DNA of 64,000 nucleotides, from contig CAVQYQ010000006.1 of the NCBI GenBank assembly GCA_963718195.1, forward strand, positions 310,001 through 374,000, read 5' to 3'. This stretch comes from MADRE3 sp963718195 (GTDB lineage Bacteria; Desulfobacterota; Desulfobulbia; Desulfobulbales; Desulfocapsaceae). Below are positions 1-9,652 of the stretch, piece by piece (position 1 is the first letter of the stretch; each line of letters starts with the position of its first letter). The notes under the pieces are model-generated. The model was not told the DNA's origin, searched no databases, and was given only the letters and a program-made list of their open reading frames with translations. The position numbers and the translations under genes were made by a program.

Positions 1-2675
1 TCATCTGGTCGCCATGCAATTTCCGGGGATACCCGGTTCCATCGATCTTCTCGTGATGGCCTCCTGCAATGTCTGATACGTCCCGCAGATGTTTCGGGTA
101 TGGCAATTTTTTCAGCATAATGATGGTCTGCACGATATGGTCGTTGATCTGGTATCGTTCTTCATCTGTGAGTGTACCCCTGGCCACACTAAGATTGTGA
201 AGTTCTCCTCTGTTGTACAGGTGTCGTGGAACATCCAGGATAAAACCGTACTCATTCTGGGCACCGATGATCTCCTGTTTAGAACGGATGAACAGATGAT
301 CATCACGATCAGCGATAAGTGATTCTTCCACCGGCAATGGAGGTGGCGCAGTCCTTGCTTTACGCTGGCTTTCTTCCCAGGAAATTCCTAACCGGTCATC
401 GATGGTTCTCATCCAGGTGCGTTCGGCGATTTGTTGCAACCGTTCAATCTTTTCCGCAGCCATGAATTCACCACCCAGGTTGCACTCGGCAACAAAAGCA
501 AATTCTTCATCGAGCTCCAGCCAGGTCGATTCGAGCTGCTGATGTGCCTTCGCTTCATCCTCTCCCTGGGCGCATTGCTCCCAGTAATGAACCTGTGCAT
601 CTCTTTTCAACAGTTCAAATCTCATCCTGATTTCATGAATACGGTCATAGATGGTTTCCAGTTTTGTTGCCTTATCAACAACAAACTCTGGCGTTGTCAC
701 CTTACCACAATCGTGCAGCCAGCTGGCGATGTGCAATGCTTCCCATTCCTCATCATTGATAGTGAAATCAGCAAAACCATCATCCTGTGACTCGCAGGCT
801 TTCTGGGCCAGCAATTTGGTGAGGACCGGGACACGCTGGCAGTGACCGCCGGTGTAAGGCGATTTTGAGTCAATGGCCCCGGCCAGCAGTTTGATAAAAG
901 ACTCCAGAAGATCTTTCTGCATTCTGAGCATCTGGCGACTTTCAAGCGTCACCGCACCAAACCCGGAGAGTGCGTCAATAAAGGCGAGGCGCCCGACATG
1001 CTCCTGAGATTCGATTTGCCTCTCAGTTCTAAAGATCAGGCAGAGAACTCCAATTGCCTGCTGCTGGCGGTTCATCTCAGGAATGACGATAACCTGTGCC
1101 GAGGAGAGGCCGGACTCTTTTGCCAGCCTGTCGTCGGTTAGAACCGTATTCAGCGGTTGGACGACCCGGTGACCACCATTGAGAATCTGCACGAGGGCGG
1201 CATCGCTCTCAAGGTCAAAGATCGGGAGAATCTCGGGACTCAAGGGGCCTTTAACCCGGGTCTGGACAGCGCCGGGGACAAGCGATTGAGTGGCTTCACT
1301 GACCACATAGGAAAAAGCGCCATCTGCCTCGCTGATGGTCATGATTTCCTCGTTGATCATTTTCAGCAGTTTGTCAAAATCCTGCTCACTGGCAAGAGAG
1401 GTGATCAGTGAAATAAATTTACCGATTGTTACCTCCATCAGAGCCATTGCCTGCCCCAATTCCTCAACCTCCTTGATAACTGAATGGCTCCTTTTTTTAT
1501 CGTTAAAGTCAAAGCGACATATCCGCCTGGTGTCTTCGGCCAGCATTTTAATGGGACTGGAAATTTTCCTGGCAAGTAACCAGGTGAATGGGATTGCCAG
1601 CAGGATCATGACGACCGTATAGGTGAGTACCTTCTGCTGGAGCATCCGTGCATCCTTGAGTATTTCCTTTTCAGGGGCGAGGCTGACTAAATATAAATTA
1701 TCACGCCCCTGCATGTCCAGGTTCCGTGTCGAGCCGAGCCATTGCTCACTGTCGAAGGTAAACTCATAGAATGAATCGAGTATAGTCGGGAGCGCGGCTG
1801 CATAGTTTAAAACGGGGCTTCCCAGGTCTGCTGCACGGGATCGATCCTCTTTACCCTGTGGCCCGGCCATCAGTTTTTCCGGGTCCTGGTAGGCGGTAAC
1901 CCAGTAATCCTTGCCGGCTTTGTCAAAGAGAATCAGCTGTGACTGGGGGGTCTGCCGATGTTTTGCAAGTGTTTGTGAGAGATGAAAAAGGGAAATGTCA
2001 CCGGCAATAACCGCCTGTGTGTCAGCAGGTCGATAACCGATAGTAAGCCCCATCTCCTGCATGAATTTGAAGAAGTATGGCTCGGTTCCAACTGGTTGCT
2101 TGCTGGTTAAGGCCGCCTTGAACCAGGGTCTTGTGCGCGGGTCGAAGGCTGTGGGCTGCAATTGTGCGCGACTGAGCTCAGCCATTGATCTGCTGAACCA
2201 GATGCGTTGCAGGACCCGTTTGTTTCCCTCCACGGTGGATATATTGTCGACCACGACATCAGCCTCCGGCGGGGCCTTGAACACTTCTCGCAGGTGTTTG
2301 TCCAGAGCACGAACGATAAAATAATCACCATTGTCATAGCCGACCTGCAATGCGGAGAGGTTCGGATCAGCAATAATCGCTTCAAAAAAAACGGGCACCG
2401 ATTTCAACCGTTGATCAAGACTATCTGCAGTTATAACATCGGTTTTACCCAGAATCAGAACCGTTTGATGGACCGTTTTTCTCGTTGAGAGAAAATCCAG
2501 CCGGAGCTGCTCCTTGACTTGGGAGAAATAACGATCTGATTCTTTAAGCAGCATTTCCGAGGTCTGCCAGTAGATGAACTGCCTGAAGATCAAGCCAAAT
2601 ATTACGATCAATATGGTGAAAAGCACACTGATCGTGATCAGGAGCCTGAACTGCCGGGGTGATTTTTCATTCATA
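1..2675 (-). CDS. Membrane HD-GYP phosphodiesterase with Cache-like sensor, HAMP and GAF-like regions (C-terminus cut by window edge)
   Basis: This is an uninterrupted minus-strand frame of about 891 codons from the ATG at 2675 to the window edge, so its C-terminus is missing. It has an N-terminal membrane segment (residues ~10-30), a long periplasmic region with Cache-like character (PTAFDPRTRPWFKAAL), a second membrane segment near 335-355, and a HAMP region. A GAF-like region follows. The HD part has WLHDCGKVTTPEF near residue 650, and the GYP part has GGHHEKIDGTGYP near 870. HD and GYP motifs are about 220 residues apart, far more than the ~65 usual for the family, so the domain carries a large insertion. 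HD-GYP proteins hydrolyse cyclic di-GMP, and the metal-binding residues visible here are intact. The stimulus is unknown. Two PilZ proteins in the window are possible readers of the same messenger. Confidence 0.9.
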
Positions 2676-3025
2676 ACAGGACACCATTTTGCAAGTGGTT
2701 AAACTGACTTGTGTTTACTATAATGGGAGTTCCCGCTATGAACAAGCGTTCTGTTTTTCCCAACATATTTACCTGTTTAAGCAGTGAATTTTTTCGCCAT
2801 GCAGGTGATATGGATCTCACCTCATTATCTTTAAATCATACAGATGGCATTATCTCTTACCAGGTAAAAGCATATAATCGATACCTTCAGCCTGGAAGTG
2901 ATTTGAACAGCGCCCACTATTTATTGTGCATTTGCAAATAAATGGTGGACTCATCTGATGAATGGTGTAAAGATCCTGTAATCAGGAACTAAAAATGTAG
3001 TAGCTTGCCCAATTAGGAAAGAGAA
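2676..3025. other. Intergenic region between divergent HD-GYP and MFS genes
   Basis: This 350-base stretch separates two divergent genes and should hold both promoters. A 76-codon open frame (2711-2941, plus) exists but has no convincing ribosome site and an unprotein-like composition. I see no RNA gene, repeat or clear operator. Confidence 0.5.
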
Positions 3026-4210
3026 ATGAAAGAAGAACCGGTTCGAAGGTACAATACATCATTCCAGGCGGAGCGTGTCCTACTCCTTTCAGCCTGCCAT
3101 TTTATTCATGATATCTATTCAAGTTTTCTTGCTCCATTGCTTCCCTTTATCATTGAGAAGTTTTCACTGAGCCTTACCCAGGCTGGGCTGCTTTCCACTA
3201 TCATGCAGATTCCAGCACTATTGAATCCAATAATCGGTAAACTGGCAGATCGGGTAAGTGTCAGGTATTTCATCATACTTGCCCCGGCGATGACGGCAAT
3301 TCCAATGTCTTTGCTGGCAATCGCACCGAACTATGTGGTGCTTCTCGTTCTTCTCTTTGTTGCAGGGATCAGTGTGTCCCTGTTCCACGTTCCAGCGCCG
3401 GTTATGGTTTATCGTGTATCGGGCGGAAGAACCGGGAGGGGGATGAGTTTCTACATGACCGGCGGGGAGTTAGCGCGCACTTTGGGACCATTGGCCATCA
3501 TTGGGGTGGTTTCCCTGCTTGGCTTTGACGGGTATTATCCGGTTATGATCATCGGAATCATTGCCTCACTCATAATGTATTTTAAATTCAAAGATATACC
3601 TATCGTTTCATCCACCTCTGAGAAATCCTCGATTCGCAGGACCATGAAAGAACTGAGAGGATTACTGGTCCCTCTTTCCGCAATCGTGATAGTGAGAGGA
3701 TTCATGCACGCATCACTAACTGCATTTTTACCCCTGTATATCATCCAGGAAACAGCAGATGTCTGGCTGGCCGGTATCTCACTATCTCTGTTTGAGGCTG
3801 CGGGGGTGGTGGGAATCCTGACAGTCGGGACCCTCAGTGACCGGTTCGGAAGACGGAACATGTTGCTTTGTTCTCTTGTCGTTGCCCCTGTCTTCCTGCT
3901 TGTTTTTGTTTCCGGTCCGCCATGGTTTCAGTTTCCAGCACTGATCATCACAGGTTTTACCCTGCTATCCACGACCCCGGTTATGCTGGCAATGATCCAG
4001 GAAACATCCGAAGGTGGCTCCTCTTCTGCAAACGGAATATTTATGATGATCAGTTTTCTGGCCCGTTCTGCGGTGGTTGTTGTCGTTGGATTTACCGCCG
4101 ATCACGTGGGACTGGAAAGAACGTATATTCTCAGCGCCTTACTAGGGCTCCTGGGAATTCCGGCAATTTTGATGCTTCCCCGTAAAACGGTTGCATCGGT
4201 TACTATATAA
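3026..4210 (+). CDS. Major facilitator superfamily transporter
   Basis: This 394-residue protein has about 12 hydrophobic segments and an MFS loop motif between helices 2 and 3 (GKLADRVSVRYF, residues ~72-83). The same motif recurs in the second half (GTLSDRFGRRNM, ~271-282). It resembles drug- or fosmidomycin-resistance type MFS exporters (HFIHDIYSSFLAPLLPFI near the N-terminus), but the substrate cannot be read from sequence. The start at 3026 follows an AGGAAAGAG ribosome site. The downstream oxidoreductase gene starts 50 bases later, so the two may be co-transcribed. Confidence 0.85.
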   Translation: MKEEPVRRYNTSFQAERVLLLSACHFIHDIYSSFLAPLLPFIIEKFSLSLTQAGLLSTIMQIPALLNPIIGKLADRVSVRYFIILAPAMTAIPMSLLAIAPNYVVLLVLLFVAGISVSLFHVPAPVMVYRVSGGRTGRGMSFYMTGGELARTLGPLAIIGVVSLLGFDGYYPVMIIGIIASLIMYFKFKDIPIVSSTSEKSSIRRTMKELRGLLVPLSAIVIVRGFMHASLTAFLPLYIIQETADVWLAGISLSLFEAAGVVGILTVGTLSDRFGRRNMLLCSLVVAPVFLLVFVSGPPWFQFPALIITGFTLLSTTPVMLAMIQETSEGGSSSANGIFMMISFLARSAVVVVVGFTADHVGLERTYILSALLGLLGIPAILMLPRKTVASVTI

Positions 4211-4260
4211 TAGCATAAGGTTAAAGAAGAAATGTCAGTTTGATGTAACAGGAGAATAGT

Positions 4261-5967
4261 ATGAAAAAGAAAATAGTAATCATTGGCGCTGTAGCGCTGG
4301 GTCCGAAAGTCGCCTGTCGTCTGAGGCGCCTGGATCCCGATGCAGATATTCTGCTGATCGACCGCGATGATATCATCTCCTATGGTGGTTGCGGAATTCC
4401 CTATTACGTCGGTGGCGATATCAACGACCTCGAAGACCTTTACAGCACGACATCACACGCTATCAGAGACATTGCTTTTTTCAGGGATTGTAAAGGAGTA
4501 AAGGTGATGACCCGGGTGGAAGCAATTGAGATTGACCGCAGGGCTCAATCCCTGAAGATACAACATCTGGACACCGGAAAGAGAGAATCACTCAGCTATG
4601 ACAAGCTTGTCCTTGCTACCGGAGCCAAAGCCTTTCGCCCCCCATTTCCCGGTGCTGACCTTCAACGGGTTTTCACGATCTCTGATCTTCATGATGCCGA
4701 ACAGTTGAAATCTCTCATGACTGCGGGGAAAGTCGGCAGGGCAGTTGTTATTGGAGGCGGGGCAATTGGGCTCGAGATAACCGAGGCTTTGACGGATCTC
4801 TGGGGAATTGATACAACATTGATAGAGATGGAAGACCAGGTACTGCCGACCCTGCTCGGGAAATGCATTGCCCGCGCCGTTGCCACAGAGCTGCGGGCCC
4901 ATGATGTGAAGCTTCTGCTTTCCGAGCGTGTGATGGCGATCAGTAAAGATGATAATTCGCCGGCGCTCAAGGTACAAACCTCACGGGATACAATTGAGGC
5001 GGATATCGTGGTCATTGCAGCTGGTGTCAGGCCCAATAGTGAGCTGGCCAAAACAGCTGGCATTGCGGTAGGCCAGTCTGGGGGAATACTGGTTGACCGT
5101 CGGCTTCGTACCAATGATCCAAATATCTATGCAGGGGGTGATTGTGTTGAAACACGAAACCTGATAAGCGGCGAAAATATGATGATGGCCCTTGGCTCCC
5201 TTGCCAACCGACAGGGGCGGATTATTGCCACTAATATCAGTGGTGGTAACAGTCACTTTCAGGGCACCGTCGGGACATTTTGTGTAAAGGTTTTCGATCA
5301 AGGTGTCAGCAAAGCTGGCCTTACCTTCCGTCAGGCCAGAGAAACCGGCTTTGACCCGGTCTATGCTGTTGTTTCCCAGGCCGATCATGCGCATTTTTAT
5401 CCCAGTTCAGAAATGATTTATCTGTCCCTTCTTGCTGACCGAAAGAGTCGACGTATATTGGGTGTGGAGGCAATTGGCAAACATGGAGACGCGGTAAAAT
5501 CGCGGGTCGATACCATTGCGGTTCTGCTTAAACATGGTATCGATGTTGATGAAGTCTGCAGTATGGAGATCGCCTATGCGCCGCCGTTTGCCTCGGCGAT
5601 GGACGTGATCAACAATGCGGGAAACGCGCTTGACAATGTCCTGGCCGGCTACAATAGAACGATCGATGCCGCCGATTTTCTGGATATGTTCCACCATGGA
5701 TTAATAAAGGTTCTTGATATTCGGGGGGAACGTGAGGCCACGCCGTTCATTGACAGGTATGGTGAGCGGTGGCTGAATATACCCCAACCCGAGTTGAGGA
5801 AGCGGGTTGATGAAATCTCCGACGATGAACCTCTCTACCTGTTCTGTGATACGGGTGCCCGCTCCTACGAGGCCCAGGTTTTCCTGAGTTCAAGGGGAAT
5901 GAGCAACACCCTGCAGGTGCAGGGAGGTTATGCAATGATTCGCATGACCGATCCCACATTTGGATAG
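4261..5967 (+). CDS. FAD-dependent CoA-disulfide/persulfide reductase with C-terminal rhodanese domain
   Basis: This 568-residue protein carries an N-terminal FAD fold (IVIIGAVALGPK, in which the usual glycine-rich motif reads GAVALG). The redox cysteine C44 lies in YGGCGIPYYVGG, matching the single active cysteine of CoA-disulfide reductases. An NAD(P)H-binding motif (VVIGGGAIGLE, ~160-170) and a second FAD motif (YAGGDC, ~290) follow, then the dimerisation domain. The C-terminal rhodanese domain has catalytic loop CDTGARS with C529. Two-domain proteins of this kind reduce CoA disulfide, CoA persulfide or polysulfide with NAD(P)H and handle sulfane sulfur in the cytoplasm. That fits a sulfur-metabolising host. 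The start follows GGAGAATAGT. TrmO starts 13 bases downstream. Confidence 0.9.
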   Translation: MKKKIVIIGAVALGPKVACRLRRLDPDADILLIDRDDIISYGGCGIPYYVGGDINDLEDLYSTTSHAIRDIAFFRDCKGVKVMTRVEAIEIDRRAQSLKIQHLDTGKRESLSYDKLVLATGAKAFRPPFPGADLQRVFTISDLHDAEQLKSLMTAGKVGRAVVIGGGAIGLEITEALTDLWGIDTTLIEMEDQVLPTLLGKCIARAVATELRAHDVKLLLSERVMAISKDDNSPALKVQTSRDTIEADIVVIAAGVRPNSELAKTAGIAVGQSGGILVDRRLRTNDPNIYAGGDCVETRNLISGENMMMALGSLANRQGRIIATNISGGNSHFQGTVGTFCVKVFDQGVSKAGLTFRQARETGFDPVYAVVSQADHAHFYPSSEMIYLSLLADRKSRRILGVEAIGKHGDAVKSRVDTIAVLLKHGIDVDEVCSMEIAYAPPFASAMDVINNAGNALDNVLAGYNRTIDAADFLDMFHHGLIKVLDIRGEREATPFIDRYGERWLNIPQPELRKRVDEISDDEPLYLFCDTGARSYEAQVFLSSRGMSNTLQVQGGYAMIRMTDPTFG

Positions 5968-5980
5968 ACTGGAGACACCC

Positions 5981-6448
5981 ATGGAACCAATTGGCGTTAT
6001 CAGGAGTCCCTTTACAACCCTTGCAAATATGCCTGTTCAGCCAAGAGGTGCGGCGGACATAGAAGGAAGGGTGATTGTCGACCAGGCATACGAGGAAGGA
6101 CTGGCGGATCTTGACGGGTTCAGCCACCTGTACTTGATATACCGGTTCCACCGTGCGGTGAGGACAGAACTCAAGGTCGTTCCCTTTATGGATGATCGTC
6201 AAAGAGGTGTCTTTTCGACCCGTTCTCCATTGAGGCCGAACCATATCGGTTTATCTGTCGTCGAGTTGATACGGGTGGAAGCAAACAGCCTGTTTGTGAG
6301 AGGTGTAGACATCCTTGATGAAACACCTCTCCTTGATATCAAACCATACATTGACCTCTTTGACAGGGTTTCCGGAAGCCGGTCAGGCTGGCTCAAGGCG
6401 GATGCACGGGAGGTGGCGAAAACCCGTTCTGATTCCCGCTTTACCTGA
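5981..6448 (+). CDS. trmO: TrmO/TsaA-family tRNA methyltransferase
   Basis: This 155-residue protein has the UPF0066/TsaA fold. It opens with PIGVIRSPF, has a central DLDGFSHLYLIYRFHRA, and contains the SAM-pocket stretch FSTRSPLRPNHIGLS followed by LDIKPYID. TrmO methylates the N6 of t6A at position 37 of tRNA-Thr; members of this family often stand alone, and the assignment here rests on these motifs. I place the start at the ATG at 5981 because GGAG lies six bases upstream. An earlier in-frame TTG at 5960 would overlap the preceding gene and lacks a site. The protein is shorter than the two-domain E. coli homologue (~235 residues) and corresponds to the catalytic domain alone. Confidence 0.85.
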   Translation: MEPIGVIRSPFTTLANMPVQPRGAADIEGRVIVDQAYEEGLADLDGFSHLYLIYRFHRAVRTELKVVPFMDDRQRGVFSTRSPLRPNHIGLSVVELIRVEANSLFVRGVDILDETPLLDIKPYIDLFDRVSGSRSGWLKADAREVAKTRSDSRFT

Positions 6449-6471
6449 GGGACTGTCCGGGGGGGATATGT

Positions 6472-7461
6472 TCACGCCTTTTCAGGCTGCGCAGGGGGAC
6501 CAAAAAACCGGTCAGTCAACTTTACATACCAGGCAGCTGACTGGACTTGAATAATATAGGCAAGGGCGATTACCAGTGCGGCGTGGGTACCGTCCTGCCC
6601 AAAAGCGTTCATGGCGACCGCCAGGGCGATAGAGAGATTGCGCATGACCGTGCCATACACCAGCGCAATGGCTTCGCCCCGCTTGAACAGGGATCTGCCA
6701 ATGAGGGTTGAGGCGATAAAGTTGAAGCTGTAAAGAATCAGCAGCGGAATGATGATGCCAGCCAGGAGTTGCGGTTCTGCCATGATTCCCCGGGCCTTGA
6801 GGGCCATTGCAACGAAAACGATGCCCAGAACTCCAAGAGAAGAGATGGCCGGAAAGCGGGGGGCAATGGATCTTTTGAATTCTTCAACAGGGTATCGTTT
6901 GAGCAGAACCCGGCGGGTCATCTGGCCAATTATCATTGGCAGAAAGACAATAACCAGGATCTGGTAGACGATTCTCATCAGGTCAATTTCAATGGTTGTC
7001 CCCATCAGTACCTGGACATAAAAAGGAGTAAGGAAGGAACCAAGCAAAAGACCAATAACCGTCATGTTGATTGCTGCACCCATATTTCCCCTGGCAAAAC
7101 CGGTCCATGATATGGTCATACCGCTGGTCGGCAACAGTGAGGCAAGGAGCAGCCCCAGAGCCAGGTATGGTTGATCAGAGAAAAAGATTTTACCAAGCAG
7201 GAATGCTGCGCTCGGAATAATGACAAAATTGATGAGCTGGGCAGTTGTTTGTAATTTATAGTTGAGGCCTTTTTTCAGGTTCGCCATGTTCAGCGTGACC
7301 ATCATCGGAAAGACCATCAGAATGGTGAGTGGAACGATCAGGGACTTCAGTGTCTGACTTACCGAGGGATCAACTGATATACCGAAAATGAAGCCGCTCA
7401 AGAGGAAAAGTGGAATTGAAATTGTCAGGTTTTTATTCACTTGTTGAAGAATGTTCCACAT
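6472..7461 (-). CDS. Bile acid:sodium symporter (SBF) family transporter, ACR3-like
   Basis: This roughly 329-residue, very hydrophobic protein has about ten membrane segments. The conserved crossover region reads LLPTSGMTISWTGFARGN, and helix-breaking motifs typical of the SBF/BASS/ACR3 superfamily are visible. The ACR3 cysteine used in arsenite export is not seen at the equivalent site, so arsenite specificity is not supported; an organic anion or other oxyanion is equally possible. The chosen start (7461, MWNILQQ) follows AAAAGGAT; an in-frame start at 7521 adds 20 residues that look untranslated. The gene converges on trmO. Confidence 0.75.
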   Translation of the reverse strand: MWNILQQVNKNLTISIPLFLLSGFIFGISVDPSVSQTLKSLIVPLTILMVFPMMVTLNMANLKKGLNYKLQTTAQLINFVIIPSAAFLLGKIFFSDQPYLALGLLLASLLPTSGMTISWTGFARGNMGAAINMTVIGLLLGSFLTPFYVQVLMGTTIEIDLMRIVYQILVIVFLPMIIGQMTRRVLLKRYPVEEFKRSIAPRFPAISSLGVLGIVFVAMALKARGIMAEPQLLAGIIIPLLILYSFNFIASTLIGRSLFKRGEAIALVYGTVMRNLSIALAVAMNAFGQDGTHAALVIALAYIIQVQSAAWYVKLTDRFFGPPAQPEKA

Positions 7462-7700
7462 TTCAAGATATCCTTTTAGTAAAGAAACGGTATACTTCTC
7501 ACATGTCGTGTGCATATGCAAAATAGTGACTCTGGAGATTTTGTCAACAGACTATTTTATTAAAGCATTAAATAGGTCTGTGTTATTGACAACACTCGAC
7601 CTGAGAGGTAAGTAGTGTGATGAATTGGGTATATGTCCATAAGGTGCGGGTGCATTATGAACGGACAAGATGACAGATAGATGGGGTTAAAGGGATAGGT

Positions 7701-8114
7701 ATGGATAAGCAGGAAAAGGAAATTGAACAGTTTATTGCTGCGTGGCCTGATTCTTCTCAAGCATCGAGAGATCTGTTTGCCAGGCTGAAATTGCAGCTCC
7801 AGGGATTCGAGGGTGTGAACCTGCAATTCGTTGCGCGACCCGGTGTAACCTATTCACTCAGGGGGCTGTGCCAACAACGTGACGATCGACCGCTTTTTGC
7901 GATGATTGATGTGATTGATGATGATCCGCGCTGGCTGTCGATCTGTTTCTATGGCGACATGGTCAAAGATCCAGAGCAGCGGGGAGACTATGTTCCTGGA
8001 GGTTTGCTCGGTGCAGACGGTATATGCTTTGATCTTGATGCCGGCAATGAGGATAGTCTTGCCTATGTGATGGCACGAATAGATGAGGCCTACAGGGCAG
8101 CATGTTCAGCGTAA
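7701..8114 (+). CDS. Conserved hypothetical protein (137 aa)
   Basis: I do not recognise a family. The protein is soluble and acidic, with an N-terminal helical half (EKEIEQFIAAWPDSSQ) and a central alpha/beta part containing YSLRG and DDDPRWLSICFY, then LGADGICFDLD. The start follows AAAGGGATAGGT. The gene lies 28 bases upstream of the membrane-anchored IscU-like gene, so the two probably share a transcript. The compact, regular composition and good ribosome site make it a likely real gene of unknown role. Confidence 0.7.
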   Translation: MDKQEKEIEQFIAAWPDSSQASRDLFARLKLQLQGFEGVNLQFVARPGVTYSLRGLCQQRDDRPLFAMIDVIDDDPRWLSICFYGDMVKDPEQRGDYVPGGLLGADGICFDLDAGNEDSLAYVMARIDEAYRAACSA

Positions 8115-8142
8115 TTTCAAACTGGTAAAGCGTGAGGGATTC

Positions 8143-8589
8143 ATGACGTTGCTACATTTTGCTGTTTTATTTCTTATCCTGCTGCTTTTCGTGGGAGGAT
8201 GGGTTTTCTTCAGTTACCTGCTCAACACGGAAATGGATGATCCAGACGGGTATGCCCGTGTAACCGGTAATTGTGGTGACACCATGGAGATCAGCTTCAA
8301 AGTTGATGGTAGCAAGGTGACAGAGACGCACCACTGGTCAAACGGTTGCTCCATAAGCGCTCAGTGTATAGAATCTGCCGCCCGACTTGTTCTTGACAAG
8401 CACCCAGATGATATCAAGTCCATAAATATGATCCATATCATGGACCAGGTTGGCCGGCTGCCAGATAGTCATGTCCATTGTGCCCAGCTGGCTGAAACAA
8501 CCCTGCAGAAGGCGTTCGACAACTACCAGCAGAATTCGCGGATTAGCTCCGATGGTAGGGGGAAGCAGGATTTGCCGGGTTCTCCCTGA
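8143..8589 (+). CDS. Membrane-anchored IscU/NifU-N-like iron-sulfur scaffold homologue
   Basis: This 148-residue protein starts with one hydrophobic helix (residues ~3-27, LLHFAVLFLILLLFVGGWVF). It is followed by an IscU/NifU N-terminal fold. The three scaffold cysteines are present: C44 in GNCGDTMEI together with the conserved D46, C69 in NGCSISAQC, and C113 in HVHCAQLAETTLQKAF. IscU-type proteins assemble Fe-S clusters on these cysteines and are normally soluble, so the N-terminal anchor is unusual. The ATG at 8143 is preceded by TGAGGGA. No cysteine desulfurase or ferredoxin gene lies nearby, so the partner is unknown. It may be a specialised scaffold or a derived non-assembly protein. Confidence 0.8.
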   Translation: MTLLHFAVLFLILLLFVGGWVFFSYLLNTEMDDPDGYARVTGNCGDTMEISFKVDGSKVTETHHWSNGCSISAQCIESAARLVLDKHPDDIKSINMIHIMDQVGRLPDSHVHCAQLAETTLQKAFDNYQQNSRISSDGRGKQDLPGSP

Positions 8590-8706
8590 CAATCTGAAGG
8601 TACCAGGCTGTTCCCGGTGCTGGAGTGTTACCCTTGCTAAATTATGGAGCCGTAGTTACTTTCTTGTTCAATTCGGTTCTTATTCATATTTTCATGGGGA
8701 AGCATC

Positions 8707-9510
8707 ATGCTTGGCGAAAAACGGCCGCTTGGAGAAACGGGCATAGAGGTGGGGCGAATAGGAATCTCCTCCAGCTTCGGTGCCGGCCCCGATGTCTTTG
8801 AAGAAGCGCTGGACCATGGTTGCAACTACTTTACCTGGGGGACATTCATAAAGGGCAGATCTCCTCAATTCATTACCTTTATCCAGCAGCTCGTTGCTGC
8901 CGGAAGAAGGGAGGAAGTTATAATCGGGCTGCTCAGTTACTCCCATACCGTTACCCTTGGTGATATGTTTTTGAAATCCGCTTTGCGTCGGCTGGGAACG
9001 GACTATATTGACTGCCTGATCCTTGGGTATTATTCTGGCAGACCACCCGAGCGAATTCTGGAATGGAGCCAGCGTTTAAAAGAGCGTGGCATCATCCGGG
9101 CCATTGGTATAACAACCCATAACCGGGATACTGTGGTATCTCTTGCTGAAGAACAACTCCTTGACTTCTTCCATTTTCGCTATAACGCCGTTCACCGTGG
9201 GGCAGAAAGAGATATTTTCCCGTTCCTTCCCATTTCCCGACCAGGCATGGTTTCATTCACGGCCACCTGTTGGGGTAAATTACTGAAGAGCAAGAAATTG
9301 TTGCCGGGAATGAAGCCGATTTCTGCGGGTGACTGTTACCGCTTTGTACTTGAGCGGGATGAAGTTGACATCTGCATGATGGGTGTTCGTGATCTGCAAA
9401 TGTTCCATGATAACATGGGCGTATTGAAAAAAGGTTCCATGGGTTATCAAGAACTTGAGGAGGTGATAGCGCTCGGTGATCACCTTTACGGCAAGAAACG
9501 GTTTCTCTAG
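8707..9510 (+). CDS. Aldo/keto reductase-fold protein lacking the catalytic tetrad
   Basis: The 267-residue protein has the aldo/keto reductase barrel: RPLGETGIEVGRIGI at the start, LKSALRRLGTDYIDCLILG in the middle, and LKERGIIRAIGITTHNRD after it. The catalytic positions are not those of an active reductase. The usual D-T-A-x-x-Y region reads NYFTWGTFIKG, the lysine strand reads VIIGLLSYS, and the histidine of YIDLxxLH is replaced by glycine (ILGYY). It therefore probably binds a nucleotide or sugar-like ligand, or serves another role. The start follows a GGGGAAG site. Confidence 0.75.
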   Translation: MLGEKRPLGETGIEVGRIGISSSFGAGPDVFEEALDHGCNYFTWGTFIKGRSPQFITFIQQLVAAGRREEVIIGLLSYSHTVTLGDMFLKSALRRLGTDYIDCLILGYYSGRPPERILEWSQRLKERGIIRAIGITTHNRDTVVSLAEEQLLDFFHFRYNAVHRGAERDIFPFLPISRPGMVSFTATCWGKLLKSKKLLPGMKPISAGDCYRFVLERDEVDICMMGVRDLQMFHDNMGVLKKGSMGYQELEEVIALGDHLYGKKRFL

Positions 9511-9652
9511 CATCGACCAGCGATCCTGATAAAGGATACAAACTGTGTCATCGGCATAATCGCAATAGAATTGATTTACTTAAATATAAGTGATTGTAAT
9601 TGTTTTTTGATGAACTATTCAGGCTGAGCGGAATTTGACGGCGTGCGGCAGG

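Noticed and set aside
2711..2941. 76-codon plus frame between HD-GYP and MFS genes
   Set aside because: No ribosome site and no recognisable protein pattern.
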